From: Rhyzopertha dominica
Lineage: Eukaryota > Arthropoda > Insecta > Coleoptera > Bostrichidae
Reading direction: 5' to 3'
Assembly: GCA_025024175.1 (NCBI GenBank)
Contig: QCXZ01000086.1
Location: forward strand, 22,906,245 to 22,970,244
DNA: 64,000 bases
Shown: piece after piece, positions 13,154 through 24,499 of the stretch
How the letters are laid out: the number at the start of each line of letters is the position of its first letter
How positions within the stretch are numbered: position 1 is the first letter of the stretch
Notes under the pieces: generated by a model
Seen by the model: only the letters and a program-made list of their open reading frames with translations
Databases searched by the model: none
Told to the model about the DNA's origin: nothing
Position numbers and translations under genes: made by a program

Positions 13154-14640
13154 TATTTATTGTGCAAAATAATGTACAGAAAAGGTAGGAAATTTGAAGT
13201 CAGTCATTCTACCACTCCCCCGTTTACAAACGAATATGCATGAAACGCGTTATACAAAAAACTGACATACAAATCAATCCAATTGCAAATTACTGAAAAA
13301 ACTATGCCTAAGACGACGACTGAACGCCGCCAGTGGCAGCTCTACGATATCAAGAATTTTATTCAATATTGTAGGAGCTATGTAACCATAACTACCCTCA
13401 AATTTTGATGTGCAATGTTGAGGCACGGTAAAAGAATTATATCTAACATTGACATCATGAACCTGAGAGCGTCTCACAAGAATATCTGTTAGATAAGAAG
13501 GTACCCTATAAATCTTATACAATAGTATGCTATATAAGTATTCCATTCTGAGATTCATTTTTGGTTCATTTAAACGAATTAAATATGGAGTGATGTGCTC
13601 TCAGAATGGAACCTTGCATACGTATCTTATACAAGCATTCTGTACACGTTTAATTTTTAATTGATTCTACTTGGGCATAAAATGATAGTAAACTTGAGAA
13701 CAATAATCTACATGAGGATAAATTAATGCCTTTAATAATTTTCACTTTACATTATCATCCAAGATGTCCCTTAAGCCGAACATGGTTTTTAATTTAAAAA
13801 GACATATTTTGTACACTTCTTGGCAATGTTTGTTAAAACTTCTATCAAAGACGATACCGAAATTTTTAGCAGAGTCTACCCAATCAAGCACAGTTCCATC
13901 AATAGTAACACTGTAATTTGAACACGTCAGGTCACTGCAATGCTGATTACCAATACACATAGCAATAGATTATTTAGGATTAAGCTTTAGACCATGGTTT
14001 CTGCAGCACTTGGAAAACAAATTTAAATCATGATTAATAGCTGCTATTGCATTATCAACATCTCCTGTGATACAAGGAAGATACAGCTGAGCGTCATCAG
14101 CATAAAGCTCAATCTGTGAACTAATCAGGCAGGCAAATCAAAAGTGTACAGTAAGAATACTATAAGCCCCAAGGGACACCACTTCTAGTTTTTTTAGATC
14201 TGAGTGCAAAAAATCGCTTAGTATTATTGTCTGCATCCTGCCGTAGGGATATCTTGAAAACCATCTATGTGCGACCTGGTCAAAACCTATGTAACTGACC
14301 TGACCTGACCTGACCTGACCTGGTCAAAACCTATGTAACTCAGTTTAGCAAACAACAATTCAAAATTTACGAGGTCAAAGGCTTTACTTCGATCCAACAG
14401 TATAAGGATAGTACTGTTGGATCGGTCCATATTTGAGGCAATTTTATTGGTCACTCTGAGCAGAGCAGTTGTGGTGCTATGCTCCGAACGAAACCCTGAC
14501 TGCACAGGCGTTAAAATAGAGTTTATATTCAAACATTCATTAACCTGATCACACACCATACATTCCAACGATTTAGAAAATGCAGGCANAATACTAATCG
14601 GTCGCAAATCATTATAAGACGAATGAGATGAGACGAGAAT
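13145..14640 (-). pseudogene. Non-LTR retrotransposon (LINE) pol, broken
   Basis: A minus-strand LINE copy placed tail to tail with the preceding plus-strand copy, sharing the TAA microsatellite at about 13135-13153. At 14287-14607 the RT shows RPISI, QSGFRSEHSTTTALLRV and the first catalytic Asp in ILILLDRSKAFDLVNFELL. A duplicated segment then shifts the frame. Later parts appear at 13742-13960 (KNFGIVFDRSFN) and 13274-13558 (YRVPSYLTDILVRRSQ, the C-terminal region). The active-site DD box is eroded. It is inactive. Confidence 0.75.
14273..14340. repeat. 44-bp tandem duplication with (TGACC)5 microsatellite
   Basis: The 24-bp segment that starts GACCTGGTCAAAACC occurs at 14273-14296 and again at 14317-14340. 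Five TGACC units fill 14296-14320 between and into the copies. The offset of 44 bp is not a multiple of three, so the duplication shifts the reading frame of the LINE it lies in. On the minus strand the array reads as overlapping AGGTCA half-sites, probably by chance. Confidence 0.85.
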
Positions 14641-14649
14641 AGGTGGTCC

Positions 14650-16290
14650 GATATCGCTTTTGAACTTGTGGTCTATTTTGTTTATTATTGATTCTGCTAT
14701 TGTTTAAAAGGTTAAATATGCTGTTGTAGGGGGTCAAAAATTACAGCATGAGCAATGTCTGTTATTATTGTTATTTAGTGGATGACATAAACTTGTCGTC
14801 TTCTCAGCACAGGAGAAGACTGATGAGTCATTCGGACATATTACAGGAATAATCCAAGCGTAAATTTCCTTCAGTAGATTCGAATTAGTTTGCCGTGCAT
14901 CAGCGTCTTGTATCGGTGGACAGTTCGATCTTGTTCGAAGACAATAAAGCCGTAGTTCATTTAACTGCGATGGATCCGCCGTAATAGAATTCGTTATCTT
15001 GCGGGGAAGATCTAGAGGCACATCTGGTCGCGCACACGAGCCGAGCGAGATCAAAAGGCACGCAGCGTTTTATTATTTATAGCCTTCCCTAATTCACAAA
15101 AATTACAAGAGCCGAAAATCAACGAACCGTTCAAATCTCAATTTATCTTCGTTTGGTAAAAGCGGAGCGGGATGTAGACTTATTCTTTCCCAATTGATGA
15201 ATAATCAATTACTTGTTTTACAAGCGGGGTCGTCAAATGCGCGCCACCTGGTTTGTGTTACTTCCAATTCTATTCTCTCGTTCACCCACAATGAAACGAC
15301 CCTCGCTCCGAGGTTAGGGGGAAGAGAACCGCGGGGTTCGGGGTAGACTCCGGCTGAAAGTTTAGGAGACAAGTTACGTCGTCGGATAGTGAGACACTTT
15401 AATAATCGCACCTTGCAAACAAGTAGTTAATTGTCATGTTCCTCGTCAGTGGCGTTTTCATCTGCGCGATGTAACTACATCCCCGCAAACAATAGCGTCA
15501 AATCTGTCTATCCCGGTAGCCAGTGATTGGACGTGCGACTAACTGTCGTTCGGAAAGACAATTACCATTTACATAGGAGATTTGTGCTCACTTAAACGCT
15601 AGACTCAATAAACCGACTGAAAAAAGACCACGCGGTGCATCCGGGCCCATCTTGCTTACGATGCAAATTAGTTATCTGTTTATAACAAACGATTTAAGGT
15701 AAACATTATGCAAATAATTCCAAGTGGCATTTAAAATTCCCGACAGTTTGCTTAAAGGGGGACTCTCGAGCCGGGGGTGATTTTCCAATCTGTAAATCAA
15801 GATAAAGTCTTTCCTCCTTTAAAAACACGGAAGACAGCGCGCCCCACCCCGAACGGGATATCCGTGAAATCCCCTGAAAGCGACGGGATGAGATATGCCA
15901 GAAGTTGTTGAAATATAGAAGGATATCTTGATAGGGATTTTTATAGTTGATATGGCAAATTCACAACTAACCACCAACTATTATAATACCTTTTCAGGGG
16001 AAAACCGTCGCTCTGTCGAAAAAGGATTCTACCAAAGTAGTTGAGACGTCACTTTCTTTTCTGGGGGGGGGGAATGGAGGTTTTAGTTCTGTTTTAAAAG
16101 CTGTTTGCTTCTGCTACTCCTACATCAAACACTCTGTAACTATTTCAAACGGCCACTAGTCAATAAAGTTTCGTTTTTTTTTATTTCCAATATTTTAGTG
16201 CCGAATTGAACAAGCATTGACTCCTAATCACTTTATACCAATGTAATCTAAAAATACATATTGACTGTTGACAAAAAATTGACTTTGGAT
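14650..16290. other. Gene-free intergenic DNA
   Basis: No gene is supported. About 14980-15900 is a GC-richer block that looks like unique host sequence; frames at 14734-15054 and 15205-15411 lack protein character. A G run lies at about 16064-16073. About 16100-16290 is AT-rich. Confidence 0.45.
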
Positions 16291-16294
16291 ACTA

Positions 16295-17008
16295 TACAGG
16301 ATGTTTCCCGAATGATAATGACCCTAACGAAATTAAAAATGCAACCCAAAATACATTCTCATAGCCAATGTGGTTATTTTACATAAATTTTAAATTTTAA
16401 AAATAAATTGGGAATCCATGACGGCTATGCGATATGGTTCCTCTCACTGTATTTATTAAAAGTCAAAATGTATTCAAATGATGAAAAAATAGGTATGATT
16501 TTGATTTATGGTGAATGCAAGAAAAATGCTTTCGCTGCTGCCCCTTTATACAGACAACATTTTCCAAATAGAAGAGCTCCTGCCGATACAATTTTCAAGA
16601 GACTTGAATGGAATGGTAAAAGAGCAAGTATACAAAACACCAGTTGAAAGTGTAGAACATTTAGAAAATAAAATACGTGATGCATGTAGTTCCATCACTC
16701 CAGAAATGTTAATGCATATTAAAAGATCGTTTTGGGCACGTATTCAAGCTTGTGAAAACAGCGGAGGGCGACATTTTGAGCATTTATTACATTATATAAA
16801 CATTTTTCAAAAATAAAATTTGTTTACAACACCGAATTTACTTAACGCAAATGCTTGAAGTTTATGTCAAAATTTACGAATTTATAGAACTCTCTACGTT
16901 TTATATTTTTTAAGACGATGAACAATTATCAATGTTATCTCTGCAAATGTATTTTGGGTTGCATTTTTAATTTCGTCAGGGTCATTATCATTCGTGAAAC
17001 ATCCTGTA
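16295..17008 (+). mobile_element. Short mariner/IS630-type element with 63-bp inverted repeats
   Basis: A 714-bp element with near-perfect terminal inverted repeats of 63 bp (16295-16357 and 16946-17008, two mismatches), beginning TACAGGATGTTTC and flanked by TA on both sides (16293-16294 and 17009-17010), the target duplication of the Tc1/mariner superfamily. Inside, the frame at 16508-16816 gives the C-terminal end of a transposase (KIRDACSSITPEMLMHIKR, FWARIQACENSGGRHFEHLL). A scrap in another frame just before it (16408-16647) comes from the N-terminal part. The catalytic middle is missing, so it is a deletion derivative that would need transposase supplied in trans. Confidence 0.88.
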
Positions 17009-17010
17009 TA

Positions 17011-18590
17011 TGCAATGTATGGTAATACTGATTTAATACCTCTGCTAATTAAGTTTTATAATCATTCTCTTCTTCAAAATCATTATGTTCTCCGACTTCC
17101 CGAAAATCAATTTGTCGTTATATGCAGCGGTTCACTTTGAAAACATTAAAGACAAGAGAATTTTTGTTGCAGTAAACACTATAAATATTGGTGGAGGAGC
17201 CGGTTTTATGTGCAAAGTATACGGGGAATTTTTTTACTACCGATACGATTTTTCTGGGTGCAGAGCGTAAAAGAACGACAAGCTTTGTATCTTTTTGGTT
17301 AATAACAATTTAAAATTGGATGACACATTCACGAGTTCAAGTACAGTAATTAAGAACGTCATCCAGGACTTTTTGGATATCTATAAAAAGGAACATCCCA
17401 TCATGCTTTGTTTTGTTATATCGCAAAGGGATTAGGTAGCGTTTTTGACGAAAACTCCCAAGGGGCATGACCTTTTCCGACAATTCCAACAATTATCGAT
17501 ATATTTCAACCAATTTTATATATATAATATTATTATTAGATAGATGGCAAGTATTTGAAAAATATCGACTTTTGCGATAAAATATGAAGCTACTAACGTT
17601 AATGGGTCAGTTTCTCTTCTCTATTTTAAGCCAAAAACTCTGTATTTAAAATCTAAACCAATCACACACCTCAAAGGTATTGTCATGGTTACAGGGATGA
17701 TTTTAGCTAACATCAACTTTAACAAAGAGAAGAGAAACCGGTCCAATAACAATACCAAAGAGTTTAAATCCATGCTGAATTTGATAACCTCTCCGGCAAC
17801 TTTGCCCAAAACACCGTCGCCAGAGCAACCAAGACGTTGATGGACGAGCCTCACGGTCAGTTCTTGATGTCGCGTTGGCGTCACCCTCCCGCCCCGCTCG
17901 AGGGATTCAGTTCATTAATCATCCAAGAAGTCTCTTTGAGCGAACGTCGCGATAAAGATGTAAACACCGATATAACAATGACCGCGTGGAATCTGTGGAC
18001 ACTTTCGCGGAGTGCCCTTCAAGGGTTAACGGCCAATAACGCGAGGGACAGCGAAGCAGAGAAAAGCCACGGCGTCAATAATCAATCAAAACGAAGAAAA
18101 GAACATTGCCGCGCCGTCCGTCGGCTTTTAGTACTCGCGTAATTGGTGCGCAGAATTATTGGGGATTATGCATGTGCCGCAATGCTAAACATTCCCACCG
18201 CGTTAATTTCCGCATTCCACTGTTGTGCGTTAGCGTTTAATCGCAAACGCACACAGTTTTCTCAACAGATTCAAAACAAATGCCCTTAAAGTCCAAACAA
18301 TTACAGCGATGCCGATAAATCGAGATTAGCGATAATTGCCGCGCTCAACATGTGATGCATCTCCTTTTTTGCAGCTCGTGAGTCCGGCCAGATCTGCGAA
18401 ATTTGTAGAAATGGAAGCTTCACTGCTGCAAAACTGCAGTAATCATGACAATAAATGTGTAACGAAATACATTAATCAAACGCACCTATAAACGTGTCCG
18501 TCGAATTTGTACACCAATTTACTCTATTAATAATAATAATCTTATTAACCATCAATTTGTTACATGGCATGCCAAAGTTATGTAAAATGT
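17011..18590 (+). other. Gene-free DNA with one coding-like trace
   Basis: No intact gene. A plus-strand frame from about 17290 to 17540 reads coherently for about 45 codons (NNNLKLDDTFTSSSTVIKNV, FLDIYKKEHP), has one stop (QRD followed by TAG) and then continues (AFLTKTPKGHDLFRQFQQL). The frame at 17085-17270 (INLSLYAAVHFENIKDKRIF) may be an earlier part. The product is not recognised, and it looks like a decayed gene of unknown type. About 17880-18500 is GC-richer intergenic sequence. Confidence 0.35.
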
Positions 18591-18599
18591 GAGCTAAAG

Positions 18600-19285
18600 A
18601 GAATGACAATACGAGTAAAATACATTTACATGACAGAACAATTCAAGAACTCTTCTACGGAATAGAATGCTTCCTTCAAAAACCTTCTTTGATTTTTATT
18701 TCAAACTTCGTTGCTGTTCTTTTAGTGCTGATTTTCATCCTATTGATGTCAACCATTTTCGGGCTTCTCTTAAAGCATCTTTGTCTTTTTGTGCAGTTTC
18801 TTCTTCTATTTCGCCTTGATTATTAGTGTAGTGTCATCCGCATACTGGCAGCGCTTCCGTAGACTATAAATAAAATTGGACCTGAAATCGATCCTTGCGG
18901 AACGCCACATTTAAGCTGTCGTTCTTTGGATTTTTTATTCTTCCACTCTACGAGTTCATTAAGCTTTTGTATTAAAATTCCATGAGAACTAGTGTCGAAT
19001 GCTTTGCTCAGATCGCACATGACAATTTCAATTCTATCTTTGTTATAGATTGCTAAATAGCTTTGCTCAAGCGACCTTATGATCGTTGTAGTTGTTGAAC
19101 GACCATTTCTGTATCCGTGTTGACTATTGTAGAATATGCAACTTTGTATGTGGCTGGAAGAATGGAGATTGGTCTGTAATTACTAAAATCATTAACGTCA
19201 TCTTTTTTATGAATCGGCACCACCTTGGCTACCTTCAACTTGTCTGGTAAGACGCCTTCATTGATACATTTATTAAATTGTTAAG
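18600..19285 (-). pseudogene. Non-LTR retrotransposon RT fragment
   Basis: A minus-strand RT piece. In order: DKLKVAKVVPIHKKDDVNDF followed by SNYRPISILP (about 19165-19250), a decayed stretch, then MCDLSKAFDTSSHGILIQKL (18960-19020) with the first catalytic Asp, [14 protein letters not shown] (about 18880-18920) and, after a one-base frame change, QYADDTT at about 18833-18853. It stops soon after the active site. Stops and frame changes make it inactive. It lies head to head with the next plus-strand LINE. Confidence 0.75.
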
Positions 19286-20805
19286 CTGCTCCCTAGGACT
19301 CAGTCTGGATTCCGAAAGGGGTATAGTTGTGATAGTGCACTTTTGAATGTTACAGATAATATCCTATCAGCCCTAGACAATGGAGAAGTTTGTTTTTTGG
19401 TACTCTTAGATTATTCTAGAGCTTTTGGTACCCTTAACAATTGCTTACTTACGACTATCTTGCATCATCTAGGCATAGGGACCGATGCATTGAAATTATT
19501 TAAAAGTTATCTGTCGGGTAGGGTTAAGATTGCTAAAATTGATGACTTCTATCGGAACCATTTGGTGTAACTTGTGGTGTCCCACAGGGATCTATTCTGG
19601 GTCCTTTACTTTTTACTTTATATACGTCTGTTCTTGCTCGTGTCATTCGACATGGTGAATGCCATTCTTATGCTGATGACACTCAAGTTAATTATTATTC
19701 AGATAGAAATACTGTTTTGTATACCAAGCAAAAACTTGAAGCGGATCTAAGGAACTTATATCGCTCTTCTATGGAACGTTCTTTGTCCTTAAACCCATTT
19801 AAGTCTAAAGTAATCGTATTTTGTGCGTCTCCTACCTCCCCCTGGTACACTGAATTAGTTACATGCTAAGGTAGACGATCAGAATTTGGAAATTGTTAGA
19901 TGTGCTAAAAGTTTGGGTTTATTGATCGAAAATAGATTGAGTTTTAGTATGCATGTAAATTCTCTTATTAGTAAGGCATTCTGTAATTTTAGAATTATTT
20001 ATATCCGTCACCTACTAATTTACAACGAAAAGTAAATCTGTGTAATGTTAGGGTCCTTTCTTTGTCTAACTCGGCCGATAGTGTTGCTTGGAGTATGCCG
20101 ATTGCAAGAAGATTCAAGTCGTACAAAATTCTTGTTTACGCTTAGTTTTTGGGCTAACGAGAGTACACAATGTTAATCACAAACTCAAGTTAATACCTTG
20201 GTTGGATGTGAGATCACGTAGAAAGCTACATTCTTATTTCATAAAGTGATTTTAAATAAATCTTCCGCCTATTTAAATGAAAAATTTACATTTAGGACAG
20301 ATGTGCATACTCTTAGTATCAATATACGCAGAAAAGATATTATGTTGATTCCAACTCATAAGTACAGCCTGATTCGTCCTTCCTTTTCTTATTGTGTGTC
20401 CAATATATACAATTTTGTCTCTATAGATCTAAAATTTCAAAGTTTCTTTTCTTTTAAGCGCGAATACAGGAAGTTTTTGTCATCCAGCACATAATATTAG
20501 TTTTTTGTGAATCTTGGTTTACAACTTTTTTTTTCAAAATTCGGCCAGATTTCATTTGCTTTTTAAATAACATTTTTTTATCCATTGTTATAATTTTACA
20601 GCTAATAAGGCTTTTATTTTATTTGTTTTTTTTTTCGCTTTCGGTTAAGTGGAAGAACAGTTGCCATCTTCTTTTAAGTGGCCGCTAAACTTCGCCGTTT
20701 CGCAAGTGTCAGCACCACTACAATTGTTCATTTATGCTTAAAATTATGAAAATTGTAAATGCTTGCGAATAAAGACGCATTATTATTAATATTATTATTA
20801 AAAAT
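19286..20805 (+). pseudogene. Non-LTR retrotransposon (LINE) pol, 5'-truncated
   Basis: Starts inside the RT at TQSGFRKGYSCDSALLNVTD. The first catalytic Asp lies in VCFLVLLDYSRAFGTLNNCL (19390-19450). After a frameshift at about 19568 comes [19 protein letters not shown], then an intact [11 protein letters not shown] box at about 19665-19695, and [10 protein letters not shown]. The C-terminal part decays through 20494 (IRPSFSYCVSNIYNFVSIDL). The 3' end is an ATT/TTA-type tail at about 20779-20803. The intact YADD box makes this one of the younger RT remnants here, but stops and frameshifts still inactivate it. Confidence 0.8.
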
Positions 20806-20834
20806 AAGTGTAATTGGAACACGACTTTCTTGGA

Positions 20835-21075
20835 AAATGTGCTGTAGAAAACTTGTAGATGGTCCATGAACATCTTCAGCCTTTGATGTCTTGTAAGAAC
20901 TGGATTGTTTTTAAGATTTTGTATGTGCTTGCAGGCTCTAAATAAATGGAATCATGGTTGTTCTTTATGTGTTTCAGTAATTCAAGAAGGTGTTTTGATT
21001 GTAATGTGCTTTTGTTTGTTGGTTCTTCAATCTGTGAAAAGAAGTTGTTTAGATCTTTCTTAGTTTCCGAAATAA
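20835..21075 (-). pseudogene. Coding-like fragment of unknown identity
   Basis: The minus strand has an open frame of about 64 codons without an ATG start (about 20885-21070): SETKKDLNNFFSQIEEPTNK, then KHLLELLKHIKNNHDSIYLE, ending at TGA after FLQDIKG. A one-base shift continues it as KAEDVHGPSTSFLQHIFQES. The amphipathic, lysine-rich helical character recalls ORF1-type or accessory proteins of insect retroelements, but no family is identified with confidence. Confidence 0.35.
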
Positions 21076-21079
21076 ATAT

Positions 21080-22178
21080 ATAACAAATAGCTTACGAACC
21101 TCCACTGGCGGTAATGCCTAATTAGTATGAACCTGAAATCGATTCTTCTTCAAGAAGCCGCTGGACAATGGAGCACCTCAAAGGGAAACGCCGTTTTAAT
21201 GCGGGGCATTAATTAAAATGATGTACAGCATCTGCAAAGAATAAAACGGCAGAGCAGCGCAACATAAATATAGAAATTTGCGCTAATCTAACTCGGTCGA
21301 GGGTGGATCCGCGCTCCGGCTGGCCGCAGGGGAGTACCTTTTAGAATGTTTTAACACGGCGGATCCTGGCCCTGTTTATGCATATTTTATTACTCATCGG
21401 AAGGTTCGGGGGCCCTTTGTTCCTCGGTTATAGTTAAAACTCGCGAACAAAGGCCCGCTAGAAAGTGCTATGTATCTAATTAATAGGAGAGAAATTGCGG
21501 TGTACGGCCCTACGGCCGGAGTTTCATATCTCCTCCCGCGGGAACCATTGTGCAGCCTCGGGCCCAAACCGACTGTGTAAGTGAATTAAAATATTTATTA
21601 AGGAATTCACATACACCGTCTCCCAGGGCCCATGCTTAATTAGCAACGCTGGCGTCTTGGATATTCCTCGAATAATTAAATTTTATGCTTAAGTACGTCC
21701 CTTTTTAATAAAGTACTCGGTCAAAACTAAAAAATAATTAAGTCTTTCTTGATATAATTATTGGTAACACTTGGCGAGATTCAGTTGGAAGTAAAATCAT
21801 GGTGATCGGAGTTACCATATTGTAGCGTTCTGTTGTCCTGATTCGGGTCTAAAGGCCGTCGTCGGTTAGAATAGGGTCGTCTTGCACATTAAAATTTGAT
21901 AGTTTTAACCTATGCCTTTTATTGCTTACATGAATACTAGTGACACGCATCTATTTTGCTTTCAGATTAATTCAACTCGTAACAAACGACGGTAGAAAAA
22001 TTACCCTGTTTCAAACATTTTCTTAAATCCGCCAAAAACTACGCAAAAGGTTCCTAATTTCCGCCATGCGCACTGTTACAGCTCCCTAGATAACTAAATG
22101 CTCACTGTTGTCAGTTTTATAAATAGCCAGAGAAATACAAATAATGCAATGGGAATGAGAGAGAGGGGCGAAGGCATA
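21080..22178. other. Gene-free intergenic DNA
   Basis: About 21100-21720 is a GC-richer, non-repetitive block with several TTAATTAA-like runs and no coding frame. About 21720-22178 is mixed sequence without recognisable genes or repeats. Confidence 0.4.
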
Positions 22179-22186
22179 AGTATAAC

Positions 22187-22863
22187 CATGGATGTATAAA
22201 AGAGGGGATCCAGCTTTTCACATTCTAAACTGATGCCAACATGTTATCACAGTCTAAGCGTTTATTTGTAGAAAACATTGGATCTTCCAGTTGACCAGTT
22301 GTGTATGTCCAATGACTAAGCTTCATGTTCACGGTCACACACCATTTGGGCGTTTGAGTGTTTGTTTTTATTTGGTTTTATGATGTGCAAGACGCAGGGA
22401 ATGATTTCCATATAATTGTTAACGCTAGCAGTGATAAGATGATCAGGCAGTGTCAAATGTGCAGAAAGATTGATATACGTTAACCCAATGTATCATTTCA
22501 CAGGATCACAGGTATGTAACACCCAAGTAGTATTTAAGGTTAAGATTCATAGGCGTGCGGTATTTAAAATGCTTATTATGCCGATATTTTACAACACTAC
22601 TACTGAAAGATGAATTGTTTACTAGTGTATAACAAAAAATGAGTTTTATATGTGTGCATAAATCATATTCATACAATATTTTTCCCTATCTATTATTTTT
22701 GGGGTTCCGAAGCATACTGAAGAATGCAAATTACGGCACGCCAATGCCGCGGAAAGAAAACAAAGTTTGTTATTAAGCTAACTTCACGCCATTTAGATGT
22801 TAGATTCACAACAATGCGCTTTCTGACAATGAGATGCGGTATCCCCTCTTTTATACATCCATG
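22187..22863. mobile_element. 677-bp non-autonomous element with CATG ends and 8-bp target duplication
   Basis: The two ends are perfect 23-bp inverted repeats: CATGGATGTATAAAAGAGGG continues to GGAT at 22187-22209, with its complement at 22841-22863. They are flanked by the direct repeat AGTATAAC (22179-22186 and 22864-22871), an 8-bp target site duplication. Eight-bp duplications occur in the hAT and P superfamilies, and ends of the form CATG...CATG resemble P elements more than hAT (CAGNG) ends. The interior has no transposase-like frame; it is AT-rich with short frames only. A non-autonomous P-like MITE is the best reading, and the superfamily call is inference. Confidence 0.75.
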
Positions 22864-22872
22864 AGTATAACC

Positions 22873-23790
22873 GTCAACGTNAATATTGTAATGTAAACAT
22901 AGGAAAAACCTCTAACTGTTCATCAGCAGTAGTATTCTTACAAAACNGAACAAAACACTTCTTAACGTAAGCCATTCTGACATTAAAAAAACAACAGATT
23001 ACCCAAATACTTCGACATCTTGCTCCACCACTTAATCTGATAAATACGAAACTCGAAAGTTTGACCAAACTATGTAAACAAAAACGCATGGCTAGAGTTG
23101 TTAGGGTTATTCGTTACACATGTGACACATGCAGCACGTGCGAACGTGCGATATTGTCAGCGGTACTTAACCGTTTTCTTCCTAACGACGGCCAGAGATC
23201 GTTCTGACAGTTTCAAAATTTATCATATCGTTGTCATACGAAAGCGTACAAACTAAACATTATCAAGCTGCAAGCATCGTTTAATTCCTCATAATAAAAA
23301 CATTAGTTCTAAAGCAGGTTCGATGGTTAAAGTGCTTTCGTATTTCAGCAAAAGGCCAGTGAATGCGCTTATTATATTGAACTGTTCATTAAAGAATAAA
23401 CTGACTGAAGGATGATTTAATTTATTTTCACAAATACGCCTTAAGCTGACCTAGATATCAATGTCACAATGCCAGTTTACGAGTACATTCCTCACGGTAT
23501 CGCGAAAATTTGCCCACATTGCACGCAGCTCAAAAAAATGTAAACAAATATTACTTGCAATGCCGCTAGACCACTAGCTATTATTGGTGTTTCTCGCTTT
23601 CGTCAGCATACGAACCTTTTACGTCACCTCCGTGGCGGAATATCGAGGCATTTGAAACGGATATTGAAAAATCCATGCTTTCGCATTTTTTTCTCCGCAA
23701 AGAGGAACCGGAAAAAATCGCAAAAAATTGTCTTTGTGCTTCAATTTTTATGTACATTTGAAATGTAAAATAAAAAAAAATTGTTGGACG
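22873..23790. other. Gene-free intergenic DNA
   Basis: No supported gene. The minus frame at 22874-23089 contains two undetermined codons and has no family features. The rest is mixed AT-rich sequence without recognisable repeats. Confidence 0.4.
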
Positions 23791-23802
23791 ACCCCATTGC
23801 TT

Positions 23803-23842
23803 CCTAACGTTTCGCTAACACGAGTGGCAAGCTTCTTCAGAG
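23803..23842 (-). ncRNA. Hammerhead-ribozyme-like motif of a Penelope-like element
   Basis: On the minus strand the order CTGAAGA (23840-23834), a 20-nt stem-loop AGCTTGCCACTCGTGTTAGC and GAAAC (23813-23809) matches the hammerhead core CUGANGA - stem II - GAAA. Stem II can pair GCU with AGC and CA with UG around CUCG. Penelope-like elements are known to carry hammerheads in their terminal repeats, and Penelope RT lies 70 bp away, though on the opposite strand. Confidence 0.5.
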
Positions 23843-23879
23843 GTCCTTCCATTTCCGGTGCTGGATGTAGACTGACAAG

Positions 23880-24385
23880 TGACAAGTTCTTCTGCGCAAG
23901 TTGTATTTATACCGGTGGGTCAGTTGACATCGGGGGCGTTTCTAAGACTGCAGCACCTCAACAACCAGCATCCTGGCATCCATTTTACCATGGAGACTGA
24001 GAATGCTCAACAACTGGCTTTCTTGGATGTACTAGTAAGGAAGCGAGGAAACAAACTGGTACACACAGTGTACAGGAAACCAACACATACGGACAGATAC
24101 CTGATCGCTTTGTCCACCCATCACCCGAGTCAGAAGTATGGAGTCATCAGAACCCTGACAGAACGAACTCGAAGGGTTTGCGAATCGGGAAACCTACAGG
24201 CGGAACCTGAACACCTGAAAACTGCGTTCGAAGCAAAGGGTTACAGCAAAAGGGAGANCGAGATGGGTCCGAGATCATCAAGGGAAATCGAACAACGACC
24301 TATACTACCTCTCAAGCTTATCTACCGTATGTTGTTAGAGTCACGGACAGGATTAGCAGAGTTCTGAAGACTACATAGATCACAG
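23880..24385 (+). pseudogene. Penelope-like element RT fragment
   Basis: The frame 23879-24367 matches the C-terminal part of a Penelope-like reverse transcriptase: NNQHPGIHFTMETENAQQLA, FLDVLVRKRG, HTVYRKPTHTDRYL, HHPSQKYGVIRTLTERTRRV, and then the helical region EHLKTAFEAKGYSKRE. Near 24310-24375 another frame gives LPYVVRVTDRISRVLKT, which fits the linker before the GIY-YIG endonuclease in this family. The catalytic YxDD part is missing upstream and the endonuclease is missing downstream. Undetermined base(s) and a frameshift near 24260 add to the damage. Confidence 0.8.
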
Positions 24386-24499
24386 GTTATAGACTATTGG
24401 AGACTTTTAGATAGTAACTGATACTTAATTATAGTTATCTATTTATACTGCTAAATCACACCCACAATTGTAATAATAGAAATAAAACATGTGCTTTTG

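Noticed and set aside
17290..17540. Bacterial protein of horizontal origin
   Set aside because: A loose residue pattern recalled some bacterial small proteins, but the similarity is too weak to claim from sight.
18600..20805. Single LINE copy with twin-priming inversion
   Set aside because: Both halves contain the first catalytic block and a YADD box, so they overlap in content and must be two copies.
22191..22204. TATAAAAG as a host gene promoter
   Set aside because: It lies within the inverted end of the mobile element and no host gene follows on either strand.
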